DNA from: CAVTLG01 sp963735495
GTDB taxonomy: Bacteria > Chloroflexota > Ktedonobacteria > Ktedonobacterales > Ktedonobacteraceae
Direction: 5' to 3'
Length of the DNA stretch: 64,000 nucleotides
NCBI GenBank assembly: GCA_963735495.1
Contig: CAVTLG010000008.1
Location: 62,001 to 126,000 of the forward strand
Part shown: piece after piece, positions 1-7,573 of the stretch
Position numbering within the stretch: the stretch's first letter is position 1
Layout: every line of letters starts with the position of its first letter
The notes under the pieces: generated by a model
What the model was told of the DNA's origin: nothing
The model's input: the letters and a program-made list of their open reading frames with translations, nothing else
The model's database searches: none
Translations under genes and position numbers: made by a program

Positions 1-622
1 AAGCCCACTGCGCTTCCGCAACCGCCAGACGGGATCGCGCCTCTCGCACGCCCTCTCCCTTTACCGAGCGCGACGTTCGAGCCTGATCGACCACATCCAC
101 CGTGACGAACTGTTTCCTCAAAAGAGGCTCCAGGCGCAACAACTGGTTTTCGGCGTAGGTGTAATCCGCAGTCGCCTGCGACAAGGCGGCTTTAGCGGTG
201 TCGATGCTGGCCTGCGCGGCCTGGACCGCGGCCTCCGAACTGGCGATCTTCGCCTGTGCGCTCCTGGTGTTCGATGCCGCCGAGATTATCGCGCTTTCCT
301 GCGCTGTTACCGAGCGCTGCAAATCGCGAATCTGGCCCTCGAGAACCGCCTGCTGCGAGCGTGCCGTTTCGAGGGCATGTTCGTACGGAATCGGATCCAC
401 TTCAAACAGCGTGTCCCCTTTCCGTACGAACTGATTGTCTTTCACGGCAATGCGAACGATTCGCCCGTTCACCTCGGGGGCGATCCCGATCAGGTTCGCG
501 AAAACCTCCGCATCGTCAGTCTGCGGATTGAGATGGTTTTCGCGCCACACGGCCGCCGCGGCTGCGATTCCGCCCGCAACGATCAGAACACCCAGGAGCC
601 GTCCGACTTTTTTCTTCGTCAT
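1..622 (-). CDS. HlyD/EmrA-type periplasmic adaptor, C-terminus beyond the left edge
   Basis: Membrane-fusion adaptor that would join an inner-membrane pump to the TolC-type channel encoded upstream. Only the first 207 residues are present. An N-terminal anchor (about residues 7-24, rich in Ala/Gly/Val) is followed by the motif TDDAEVFANLIGIAPEVNG (about 35-53), the hallmark start of the biotinyl-lipoyl-like domain in EmrA/AaeA/MdtN adaptors, then GDTLFEVDP (about 69-77) and a long Ala/Gln-rich coiled-coil hairpin (about 80-165). The start is ATG at 622. It is the last visible gene of a minus-strand operon after MFS, tolC-like and ytcA-like genes. In E. coli, YtcA and MdtN are neighbours of MdtO (FUSC pump) and MdtP (outer membrane factor), so a FUSC-type pump gene may follow to the left; that part is inference. 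Confidence 0.9.
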   Translation of the reverse strand, partial: MTKKKVGRLLGVLIVAGGIAAAAAVWRENHLNPQTDDAEVFANLIGIAPEVNGRIVRIAVKDNQFVRKGDTLFEVDPIPYEHALETARSQQAVLEGQIRDLQRSVTAQESAIISAASNTRSAQAKIASSEAAVQAAQASIDTAKAALSQATADYTYAENQLLRLEPLLRKQFVTVDVVDQARTSRSVKGEGVREARSRLAVAEAQWA

Positions 623-642
623 TTGGATACTGCGCAAAGCCC

Positions 643-855
643 TCAATAATTGAAAAATGCAAGCCAGATGCCGCACGCGAACAGCACAGCCAGGCTGGGA
701 TAAATCACGACTCGCGGCCCGAGGTAAGCATCCAGCCCGGCACGAATCAGCAGATAGCGCGCCGCAAGAGTCAGCAGAATCGCGGCGCCCATGCAAAGCA
801 GCCACACTGGAAAGAGCGAGCCGAAAAGATCGAAAGTAGGAGCGCGGGAAAACAT
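643..855 (-). CDS. YtcA-like small membrane protein
   Basis: A 70-residue protein with two hydrophobic helices (about 13-35 and 46-66). The segment with FP-W near residue 16, RAGLDAYLG near 38 and the C-terminal WLAFF resembles E. coli YtcA, which sits beside the mdtNOP efflux genes. Typical YtcA proteins carry an N-terminal lipoprotein signal with a lipobox Cys. Here an in-frame stop lies a few codons upstream of the ATG, so the signal is absent and the protein would be a plain two-helix membrane protein. It lies 20 bp before the HlyD-type adaptor and 131 bp after the TolC-type gene, all on the minus strand. Its role in the pump is unknown. Confidence 0.75.
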   Translation of the reverse strand: MFSRAPTFDLFGSLFPVWLLCMGAAILLTLAARYLLIRAGLDAYLGPRVVIYPSLAVLFACGIWLAFFNY

Positions 856-879
856 CTCATTCTTTCCGCGCGCTACTTA

Positions 880-901
880 CCGAGCCACGACCGTGAGGGA
901 G
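880..901 (+). repeat. Interspersed repeat type C, copy 1
   Basis: A 22-bp element (ccgagccacgaccgtgaggg plus ag) in the gap between the ytcA-like and tolC-like genes. It matches 21 of 22 positions at 59351-59372. Its occurrence at two distant non-coding sites marks it as a dispersed genomic repeat of this chromosome. Confidence 0.6.
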
Positions 902-986
902 TGTTCTTCGACTGCTGGTGTCCTGTCCCCCGGGCAGCTGCGGCCACCGTTGGCCAGCCCCTAACTGGTAGATAGTCGCCATCACA

Positions 987-2450
987 CTAGTGTTGCGCCG
1001 CCTGAACCGGATCGCCGGCCTCGAAGGCGAAATCCGCAATACTCGAAAGCAAATCGATGCGCGACGTTGTCTGCGCCGTGCGCGCCCGCGCCAGCTCTCG
1101 TTGCGCGGTGCTGACGTCGACGAATGTTCTGACCCCGTCGCGAAATGCCTCCGTCGCCAATGAATAGGACTGCTGAGCGGCTTCGAGCAGCGCGCTCGCA
1201 GCCTCCTGCCGCGCCTGCGCGGTCTTCAGATTCGACCACGCCGTCCAGATCCGATTTTCGATTTCATCCCTCGATAATGCCGCCTGCGACCGAGCCTCCC
1301 GCGATGCCGCACCGGCCTGCAAAAGCGCGTTCCTTCGCGCGCCTCCGTCGAATAAATTCCAGGTCACTGTCAATTGTGCCTGATAAGGATAGATTCGCGA
1401 CTCCGCGGACGAACCGAAGCCGCGCTGCTCCCCAAAGCTGTTCGAATGGCCCCAGTCCCCGGAAAAACTCACCTGGGGATAAAACGCAGACCGGGCCTTC
1501 GCAACCTGAGCGTCCGCCGATCGCACCAGCGCCAATTGCGCCTGCAGATCGGGCCGCTGGCCGATCGCGCGAGCGACGACAGTGTCGATGGGTTCATCAA
1601 TGACCTCCGGAATCGGAGCCTGCAGAACATCCGCGACCTGGAATGTTCCGGTGGGAGAAGCCCCCAACACCGTGGCCAGCGATCCGCGCGCAACCGTTTC
1701 CAGTCCGCGTATGGATGCGAGTTCATATCGGGCCTGCGCAGTCGCGGCGCGCGCTTCGAGAACGTCCGGCATCGTCGCCAGCCCGTTGGCGAGCTTTGCT
1801 TCAATCGCCTCCTGAACCGTCTCCGCGTCGGTTAATGCCGCCTGCGCTGCGTCCTCCTGGCCGAGTGCATCGAGCAGCCGGTAGTAGGCTTCGGTGACGC
1901 GGAAAATAATCTGTCGATGCGTGTCGTTGAATGAGAAATCGGCTGCCAGCAGATTCGCCCGAGCCTCGTCGATTGTGGCGCGCCGCGCTCCGAAATCGAA
2001 GATGGTCCACGAGAGAGTCAGCAGGGCCGGAAACACCGCCGTGTTTTCGTGATAGAACTTGCCGAAGAAGAGCGAATACTGGTTAATGGAGGCCGACGCT
2101 GTCACAGCGAGGATCGGGAATAATGCGCTCCTCGCGATACCGGCCGCGGCAGCTCTTTCCTTCGCGCGCTCCCAAAGGACGCGAGTTTCGGGATTGTTCT
2201 TCTCCGCAAGATCCACCAGCTCGGCCAGCGAATACTTGTGCGCCGGATCGAGGGAAGGCCTGGCAGTCGGAAGCAGCTCGCCGGTCCGCATATTCGGCGC
2301 AGGCGCAACGGGCCATGCTTTGTCCGGCGACGGCGGCGGCTGTTGGGCTGCCACCGCCAACGGAAACAGGACTGGGAAAAGAAGGACAGCAGTCTTGAAT
2401 TTCCCCTGCCCTGCCTGGATCCGCTGTGCCACGATTTGAATGAGCACCAT
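987..2450 (-). CDS. TolC-family outer membrane efflux protein
   Basis: A 487-residue outer-membrane channel of a tripartite pump. An N-terminal signal peptide (hydrophobic stretch about 19-35, cleavage after AVAAQ) is followed by two OEP repeats, about 55-260 and 265-475. Typical family landmarks are SWTIFDFGARRATIDEA in the first half and TVTWNLFDGGARRNAL in the second, each followed by a long helical Ala/Arg/Glu-rich coiled coil. The ATG at 2450 overlaps the TAA stop of the MFS gene (TAATG), which implies translational coupling. The neighbours (MFS transporter, YtcA-like protein, HlyD adaptor) make an exporter complex. The substrate cannot be read from the sequence. Confidence 0.93.
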   Translation of the reverse strand: MVLIQIVAQRIQAGQGKFKTAVLLFPVLFPLAVAAQQPPPSPDKAWPVAPAPNMRTGELLPTARPSLDPAHKYSLAELVDLAEKNNPETRVLWERAKERAAAAGIARSALFPILAVTASASINQYSLFFGKFYHENTAVFPALLTLSWTIFDFGARRATIDEARANLLAADFSFNDTHRQIIFRVTEAYYRLLDALGQEDAAQAALTDAETVQEAIEAKLANGLATMPDVLEARAATAQARYELASIRGLETVARGSLATVLGASPTGTFQVADVLQAPIPEVIDEPIDTVVARAIGQRPDLQAQLALVRSADAQVAKARSAFYPQVSFSGDWGHSNSFGEQRGFGSSAESRIYPYQAQLTVTWNLFDGGARRNALLQAGAASREARSQAALSRDEIENRIWTAWSNLKTAQARQEAASALLEAAQQSYSLATEAFRDGVRTFVDVSTAQRELARARTAQTTSRIDLLSSIADFAFEAGDPVQAAQH

Positions 2451-4033
2451 TAGCCCTGGGATGCCGCGACTTCCAGCTCACGCAAATCGCGGCCGCGTGT
2501 TTCCCGGCCGAACGTTGCGATCAGCAGCAGAGATGCGACCGTCGGCAGCGCGATAGCGCCCGCCGCCAGTCCGAAGGCCGGCACCAGAGCAAGCGAAGCA
2601 AATCCCTGCGCCAGGACGCCGCCCACTTTGCTGCAACCCGCCACCCAGCCCGTTGCCCGGCCGCGTTGTCGGATCGGATAGCTTTCGGCGGCATACGGCA
2701 TCAGAATTGAAATCACCGCGCTGGTCCCCACGATCAGGAGAGATACCGAGACCAGTGGGTTTGAGAGGAAAGGCAGTGCGCTGTTGTTACGTAGCAGGGT
2801 CGCAAGGAGGCCTGCGGCTGTGATCGCGATCGAAATAATCAGGACCCTCTTGGTGCTCCAGAGACTGTAAAGCCAGGTGGCCGCCGCGACCGTCGGTATT
2901 GCAATCAGCGTCGATTTTGCAATCAAACCGCTCATCGCCCCGACGCTTCGGCCTTCCGCGATGAGGCTCGCGGGCAGCCACAGCATGATGCCGAAATTCA
3001 CGAATCCCCAGGCGAGCGCGACCAGGGTCAGCGCGACGCTCAGGCCCAGGGACCTGTCGGAACCACTCTGTCTCACAGGAGTTGACGGCAGTGGCGCGGC
3101 CCTGTCCCGGGTGCCTGTATCCAAAGTAAGAACGGTTCCGTATCGCGCCAGCGTTTCCCGCGCTTCCTGCACGCGGCCCATCGCCAGGAGGAAACGCGCC
3201 GACTCCGGAAGCAGCGGACTCAAAGCCACCAGCAGCAGGCCGGTCGGAAATCCCACCAGCCACATGACGCGCCATCCGAAATGCGGCTGTAAAATGGCGG
3301 ACAATTCGCTCGTCGCGAAATATCCACCCACAGTGCCGATGCCGCCGAGCAGCACCAGGCACCAGCCCCGATGCCGCGTCGGCATAATCTCCGCGATCAG
3401 CGCGTTCGCCACAGGAAGCATCCCGCCGGCCGCGAGGCCCATCATGAAGCACATGAAGATGTTCCACGAAAATGACGGCATCGCCCCGCAGATGGATGTC
3501 CCGACAAACATGACTGCGGCGAGCAGGATGGAAGCCCGGCGACCGTAGATATCCGCCAGCGCGCCCCAAACGAACGACCCCACCGTCGTGCCCGCGAGGC
3601 CGCTGAGGGGCAGCACGGCGACGGCAGCGCGGCTCAGGCCATATTCAACCCGCATACCCGGGGTGACGAATCCCAGAGTCGCCGCTTTCATCACGTCGAT
3701 GATGAGCGCCAGCGCGACCAGGCCCAGTTGAATCCAGTGAGCTTTCGTCAGCGGCGCGTCTTCCGGCGGAGAGATCGTTCCGTGCGTGGTCTGATCCGCC
3801 GGCCGGCGGGGCAGCAAGCCGTAACCGGCGGCCACAATGCCCAGCACAATGAGGTACATTCCTGCGATCATGCCGGCCGTCATCGGCATACCGGCCAGAC
3901 GAAAGTGATTGTAGCGGCCCATCCAGAACATCGGAATGTGCAGCGCGACACCCGCCGCAACCATAAGCGAACCGGTCCAGAAAGCGAGCGCATGCTGCCA
4001 GCTCGCGAATAAAGATCTTTTCTCAACCTTCAC
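2450..4033 (-). CDS. MFS transporter with two extra N-terminal helices
   Basis: Major facilitator superfamily inner-membrane transporter of about 528 residues. After two N-terminal hydrophobic segments (about 13-35 and 52-75 from this start) come the 12 MFS helices. The motif-A-like GALADIYGRRASILL follows the second core helix, and a sugar-porter-like LPESARFLLAMGR precedes the central loop. I chose GTG at 4033 because the protein looks conserved from KRSLFASWQHALAFW. An upstream in-frame GTG at 4156 would add 41 residues that look unlike an MFS terminus and would almost reach the divergent gene. It is the first gene of the efflux operon, overlapping the tolC-like start. Substrate unknown. 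Confidence 0.88.
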   Translation of the reverse strand: MKVEKRSLFASWQHALAFWTGSLMVAAGVALHIPMFWMGRYNHFRLAGMPMTAGMIAGMYLIVLGIVAAGYGLLPRRPADQTTHGTISPPEDAPLTKAHWIQLGLVALALIIDVMKAATLGFVTPGMRVEYGLSRAAVAVLPLSGLAGTTVGSFVWGALADIYGRRASILLAAVMFVGTSICGAMPSFSWNIFMCFMMGLAAGGMLPVANALIAEIMPTRHRGWCLVLLGGIGTVGGYFATSELSAILQPHFGWRVMWLVGFPTGLLLVALSPLLPESARFLLAMGRVQEARETLARYGTVLTLDTGTRDRAAPLPSTPVRQSGSDRSLGLSVALTLVALAWGFVNFGIMLWLPASLIAEGRSVGAMSGLIAKSTLIAIPTVAAATWLYSLWSTKRVLIISIAITAAGLLATLLRNNSALPFLSNPLVSVSLLIVGTSAVISILMPYAAESYPIRQRGRATGWVAGCSKVGGVLAQGFASLALVPAFGLAAGAIALPTVASLLLIATFGRETRGRDLRELEVAASQG

Positions 4034-4200
4034 ACCCAGAGCTTCGCCGCAAACTCTCTCGAAGTTACGGACGCCGTTTGGAAAACTCCGCCGTAACTTT
4101 CCCGGCTTTCGAGCGAAGTAGATGTTTGAGAAGTTAATAGTTGAGAGGATCCGCACAACGAAAACACATTCGGAGCCGCGCGCGTGAGCAAGCGTTTTTC

Positions 4201-4842
4201 GTGAATACCAGGCAACTGAGTCCCTGGCAGCAGTGGCTGCAACATCCCGAGAGGTCGTCGCTGCGAAATGTGCTCTTTCAGATTCATTTCTGGACCGGCG
4301 CGATGGTCGCGCCGTGGGTTGCGGTGATGAGCGTGACCGGCGCGGTCCTTGTGTATCGCAACGAATTCCCGGGCTGGACTTTCATGAACCGTCTTGCGGA
4401 GTTCCACGGGAATCTGCTGGCCGGCGATTTTGGCGCCGCCGTGAACGGAATGGGCGCGGCTGCAATTGTTCTGCTTTGTGTGACCGGAGCCGTTATCTGG
4501 TGGCCGGGAATCGCTCACTGGCGCCGCGCTCTGAAGGTGAACTGGCGCGCCGGATTTCCGCGCATCAACTGGGACCTGCACAGCGCGCTGGGATTCTGGT
4601 TCCTGCTGTTCGTCCTCTTATGGGGCGTCAGTGCGATGACCTTTGCGTTTCCGGGAATGTTCGATGCTGTACCGGGCGGCGCCCTCGACTGCTTGTCGAG
4701 ATTGCATTTCGGGAGGTTTAACCGACTGACTGAAGCCGTGTGGGCAATCGTAGGGCTCGTGCCGGCGGCTCTCGCGTTCACCGGCGCATTCATTTGCTGC
4801 CGGAGGGTGATTTTCCACAAGCCCTCCCATCCATACCGGTGA
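4201..4842 (+). CDS. PepSY-associated membrane protein, internally shortened
   Basis: Predicted membrane protein of the PepSY/iron-regulated reductase-like family, 213 residues from GTG at 4201. The N-terminal LRNVLFQIHFWTGAMVAPWV helix with VTGAVLVYRNE, the middle RLAEFHGNLLAGDFG followed by a VTGAVIWWPGIAHWRRAL helix, the WDLHSALGFW helix and a last helix near WAIVGLVPAALAFTGA are the four canonical segments. Full-length relatives are about 370 residues or more, with a periplasmic PepSY domain between VYRNE and the second helix pair. Here VYRNEFPGWTFMNRLAEFH runs straight on, so that domain looks deleted. The function may be impaired. It is divergent from the MFS operon. An alternative TTG start lies at 4141. 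Confidence 0.7.
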   Translation: MNTRQLSPWQQWLQHPERSSLRNVLFQIHFWTGAMVAPWVAVMSVTGAVLVYRNEFPGWTFMNRLAEFHGNLLAGDFGAAVNGMGAAAIVLLCVTGAVIWWPGIAHWRRALKVNWRAGFPRINWDLHSALGFWFLLFVLLWGVSAMTFAFPGMFDAVPGGALDCLSRLHFGRFNRLTEAVWAIVGLVPAALAFTGAFICCRRVIFHKPSHPYR

Positions 4843-4916
4843 TGGAATTCGTTGTTCGGCGGGTTACGTCATGATGAGATGGCAAAGTACCCAGAATCGC
4901 CGGATATACGAACGGA

Positions 4917-5480
4917 ATGAGTGACGGGACCGCCGAGGATTGCGAATTGAGGAAGCTGATGACGCGATATCAGGGAGCCGACGCGGCCGCGCTGGACGAA
5001 CTCGTCCGGCGCATCTCGCCGCCCGTCCTTCGATACTTTGGCGCTTCCCGCGTGGGCGGCGATGAGGCGGAAGACTTGCTGCAGGAATGCTGGCTGCGCA
5101 TTCACCGCTCCCGTCATACTTATCGCGCGTCGGAGCCCGTGATGCCGTGGATCTACGCGATAGCCCGGCACGCGCGGCTCGACGCCTACCGCAAGCGCCG
5201 GCGCCGTGAGTCGCGGGAAGTGCTGGTGGAAACGCTGCCGGAGAGCGTTGGGCGGCAAACTCCCGACCACTCTCTCGAGCAGCAGGGCATCGAGCAACTC
5301 ATCGCCGGTCTTCCGGAGTCGCAGCGCGAAGTGATCGTTATGTTGAAAGTCGCCGGCATGAGCCTCGAAGAAGTAGCCGGCGCGACCTCATCGACAGTAG
5401 GAGCCATAAAACAGAAAGCGCACCGGGCATATGAGACCCTTCGCCGCGCCTTGGGAAAGGATCGTGAAAATGCGGGCTGA
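4917..5480 (+). CDS. ECF-type RNA polymerase sigma factor
   Basis: A 187-residue extracytoplasmic-function sigma factor. Region 2 spans about residues 25-95 (DEAEDLLQECWLRIHRSR, then PWIYAIARHARLDAYRKRRR), and region 4 about 128-178 (LPESQREVIVMLKVAGMSLE followed by a helix-turn-helix and IKQKAHRAYETLR). There is no extended C-terminal domain. The downstream gene overlaps its end by 11 bp and encodes a six-helix NrsF-like protein, the classic membrane anti-sigma partner, so the pair is probably translationally coupled and self-contained. The target regulon cannot be deduced here. Confidence 0.95.
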   Translation: MSDGTAEDCELRKLMTRYQGADAAALDELVRRISPPVLRYFGASRVGGDEAEDLLQECWLRIHRSRHTYRASEPVMPWIYAIARHARLDAYRKRRRRESREVLVETLPESVGRQTPDHSLEQQGIEQLIAGLPESQREVIVMLKVAGMSLEEVAGATSSTVGAIKQKAHRAYETLRRALGKDRENAG

Positions 5481-6180
5481 TTCGTTCGAGTCGGATCTGG
5501 ATGGCCGTCTGGAAAAGTGGGCGGCTCGCCAGTCGCTGGATGAGTTGTCGCAGGAGACGGCGAGGCGCATCGACGATCTTCTGATCCCATCGCTCGCGCC
5601 TGTCCGGCCCTTGCCGTCCCGGAACAAACTGGTTCTGCGCTTTATCGCCGTTTTCGCGGTCGGCGCCCTCGCCTTGATGGGGCTCATGGATAAGGCGGGG
5701 TTTCATCTGATGACACACGCACAGATGGTGTCGATGGCTGCGATTCTCACGGCTGCGGGAGTCCTGCTGTCAGTTGCGATGGCGCATCAAATGGTGCCGG
5801 GCAGCCGCGAGAGGTTTCCCGTTCGGCTCGCGCTGGCATCTTCCGCGATCGCCGCGGCTGGCGCGATCTGGCTCCTGTTCCCCTGGGTGACTCCGCGGGC
5901 TTTTGTATCCGAAGGCTGGCCGTGTGCGGTTATGGAGTCGATCGTCGCCCTTCCCGCGGCGGGCGTATTCTGGCTTCTCGCCCGGCGCGGCGCATTTTTT
6001 TCCGGTACCCGCGTGGGGGCCGCGGTGGCGGGACTGGCCGTAGTTTTGTCTCTTCTTGTACAGCAGTTCCGATGCATGTTCCCGCAAGCCCCTCATCTTC
6101 TGGTCTGGCACGGAGCAACAGCGGCGATTCTCATCGGACTCGGCGCACTGATCGGATCCTGGCAACATCCTGCTCGCTGA
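5470..6180 (+). CDS. NrsF/DUF1109-like membrane anti-sigma factor
   Basis: A 236-residue protein with a short N-terminal cytoplasmic region (about 1-45, LDELSQETARRIDDLLIPSL) followed by six hydrophobic helices. This is the layout of the NrsF (DUF1109) family, which holds ECF sigma factors such as Caulobacter SigF inactive at the membrane. The start is ATG at 5470, inside the sigma gene's last codons. An upstream in-frame ATG at 5431 would add 13 residues. A Cys in the fifth-sixth helix region (RCMFPQAP) and one in GWPCAVM are candidates for the thiol switch known in NrsF proteins, though assigning them would need an alignment. The function follows from topology and from coupling to the sigma gene. 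Confidence 0.8.
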   Translation: MRADSFESDLDGRLEKWAARQSLDELSQETARRIDDLLIPSLAPVRPLPSRNKLVLRFIAVFAVGALALMGLMDKAGFHLMTHAQMVSMAAILTAAGVLLSVAMAHQMVPGSRERFPVRLALASSAIAAAGAIWLLFPWVTPRAFVSEGWPCAVMESIVALPAAGVFWLLARRGAFFSGTRVGAAVAGLAVVLSLLVQQFRCMFPQAPHLLVWHGATAAILIGLGALIGSWQHPAR

Positions 6181-6620
6181 GGACTGATGAAATCTGACCC
6201 GCCGGACCAATTCTGACCGGCCGCGACCGACGCCCTCCCGTCCGGCGCGGAGCTTTACGCAGCCTGGCACCCGCGATTCTCGTCGCGGTAATCTAACGCG
6301 TCTTCAAAGTACGCCATTAGCCTGCGTGCAAGGTGGTCAAAGCGGTTAGCCGACCTGCGTTGCTACAATCCTCACTGCTGAAGCTGTATACTGCTCGGGA
6401 ACCACGTTCAGGAGGTTCACCGTTGGAATCGACGTTATTGCGCTAACTTCGCTTTCTTAAAGCCGCCGTCGCTCTGTAATTACGTTGCCAGCGTATGAAG
6501 GCATTGATCCTGAAGAGATCAACACTCGCGTATCCTTTTTGAAGATCGCCTACCCGCTACGCGAGACCAAACAACAACAGAAGTGCCCGGCAATGCCGCG
6601 AACCGCAAGTCAAACGAAGC
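6181..6620. other. Intergenic stretch, no supported gene
   Basis: About 440 bp between the anti-sigma gene and the hicA remnant. I see no convincing coding region. At 6239-6261 there is a partial match to the 3' end of interspersed repeat type A (ccggcgcggagctttacg). A strong ribosome-binding-like aggagg at about 6410 leads only to a TTG followed by eight codons, so it may be the head of a lost gene. Confidence 0.4.
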
Positions 6621-6842
6621 TCACAGAAGTTTCAGAAATCGGTCGATCGTCAGATTGGCATCGGATAATAGCCCGCAACAAAGGCGTCTTCACGGTTCGG
6701 CCTGATGAACCGTAACTGTCCCTGACTTCTTTTCAGGATGAATCAGAATCAGATGACTGCCACGCTGCCGGTCTTCAACGAAACGTGCGCGTTTCAGCGC
6801 GCCGACTACCTGTCGGGCGGTCAACGACGGCAAAGAGGACAT
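6621..6842 (-). pseudogene. hicA: HicA-type mRNA interferase toxin, two frameshifts
   Basis: Reading the minus strand from ATG at 6842 gives a HicA start: TARQVVGALKRARFVEDRQR followed by GSHLILIHPEKK, the family's double-stranded-RNA-binding-like fold with the active-site His in GSH. The frame stops after VHQAEP. One base over, the family's next segment continues (VKTPLLRAIIR), and after a second shift the typical HicA C-terminus LTIDRFLKLL ends in TGA at 6621. All three pieces lie in the right order over 222 bp, which matches the usual length of about 70 residues. The toxin is therefore dead by at least two indels. No HicB antitoxin is recognisable next to it, although the intact BrnA/BrnT pair follows directly. 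Confidence 0.8.
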
Positions 6843-6952
6843 TTCAGGCGGCGACGGTAACTCTGCCCTGAAATGATTCGCCCTTCTTCGGGTGCGGCCT
6901 CCCCCATAACTGGGTAAGTCTCGGAGCGTTTTGGCGCAGACGGTTGGCCAGC

Positions 6953-7213
6953 TTACCTGCTGCCTGAAGATGGCCGTTTCGAGCTGTCCAGAGCTTGCCG
7001 CAATAACGTTTTGATAACCGCCTGCCGGCTTACGTTCAGGCGTGCAGCGCGGGCGTCGAGTTCGCGCAGCATCCCCTCCGTGAGGTCCACGTTCACTCGC
7101 CGAACCGGCCTCACGACTCTGAACTGGTTGGTGAAGAATTCCGAAACATCCTCGCCGCGCGTCGCCATCGATGCAATCTCGTCGGCGGTCGGTGATTTAG
7201 ACTTGATCGGCAT
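6953..7213 (-). CDS. brnA: BrnA antitoxin
   Basis: An 86-residue ribbon-helix-helix antitoxin. The N-terminus SPTADEIASMATRGEDVSEF resembles the BrnA toxin-wrapping region. The DNA-binding part is at about 38-75 (RVNVDLTEGMLRELDARA, then LNVSRQAVIKTLLRQAL). The start codon overlaps the 3' end of the upstream toxin gene by 17 bp, the usual BrnT-BrnA order in which the toxin comes first. BrnA with BrnT represses the shared promoter, and the palindrome at 7473-7491 in front of brnT is a good candidate for that site. Confidence 0.9.
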   Translation of the reverse strand: MPIKSKSPTADEIASMATRGEDVSEFFTNQFRVVRPVRRVNVDLTEGMLRELDARAARLNVSRQAVIKTLLRQALDSSKRPSSGSR

Positions 7214-7469
7214 ATGCGTCCTCCTCTTGTTTAGTCGCTTTCCACGCTGTGATCAGGCGATAGTACTCGCCCTCGGGATCGCGTCGAATTTCAAAGATGA
7301 CTGAACACAGTTTGTCCCGGCACCACCCGATTGCACGGAATTGTTCCGGATCGTCATTTTTCCTGTCGATGATATGAACCTGGTCGAAAATCTCCTGCGC
7401 CTCCTCAAGGCTGACACCATGCTTTTGTTGAACCTTGCGGCTCTTGGCCTCGTCGAATTGAAAACGCAT
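7197..7469 (-). CDS. brnT: BrnT ribonuclease toxin
   Basis: A 90-residue toxin of the BrnT family, a RelE-like ribonuclease. It starts FQFDEAKSRKVQQKHGVSLE, the canonical BrnT opening (F-D..K...K.HGVSFEEA). It continues with a DDPEQFRAIGWCRDKLCSVIF core strand pair and ends in a basic/aromatic YRLITAWKATKQE motif that carries the active-site region. I use the ATG at 7469; a longer frame to 7613 would add 48 residues that no BrnT has and would run through the palindromic operator. The length fits the family exactly. No lesion is seen, unlike the neighbouring hicA. Confidence 0.9.
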   Translation of the reverse strand: MRFQFDEAKSRKVQQKHGVSLEEAQEIFDQVHIIDRKNDDPEQFRAIGWCRDKLCSVIFEIRRDPEGEYYRLITAWKATKQEEDAYADQV

Positions 7470-7472
7470 CGG

Positions 7473-7491
7473 CGATATAACTGTTATATCG
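7473..7491. promoter_or_regulatory. Palindromic operator before brnTA
   Basis: cgatataactgttatatcg is a perfect 9-bp inverted repeat around one central base. It lies 3 bp upstream of the brnT start codon. The position and symmetry fit binding by the dimeric ribbon-helix-helix protein BrnA, which is known to repress its own operon in Brucella. Occupancy here would block the brnT translation start and promoter. The binding itself is inferred. Confidence 0.7.
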
Positions 7492-7573
7492 TACGCATGC
7501 CTGCTCCGACAGGTAAAGCCAACGTCGGCCTGTACGAACAGAGTATCGAGCTCGAGAGATCCCTGAAACAGCT

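Noticed and set aside
857..1039. A 60-codon minus-strand frame with the tail LPHGRGSVSSARKE
   Set aside because: Its sequence is produced by the dispersed type C repeat and intergenic DNA between the ytcA-like and tolC-like genes.
6485..6715. A 76-codon plus-strand frame over the hicA remnant
   Set aside because: The opposite strand carries recognisable HicA segments; the plus frame has no ribosome-binding site or likeness to any family.
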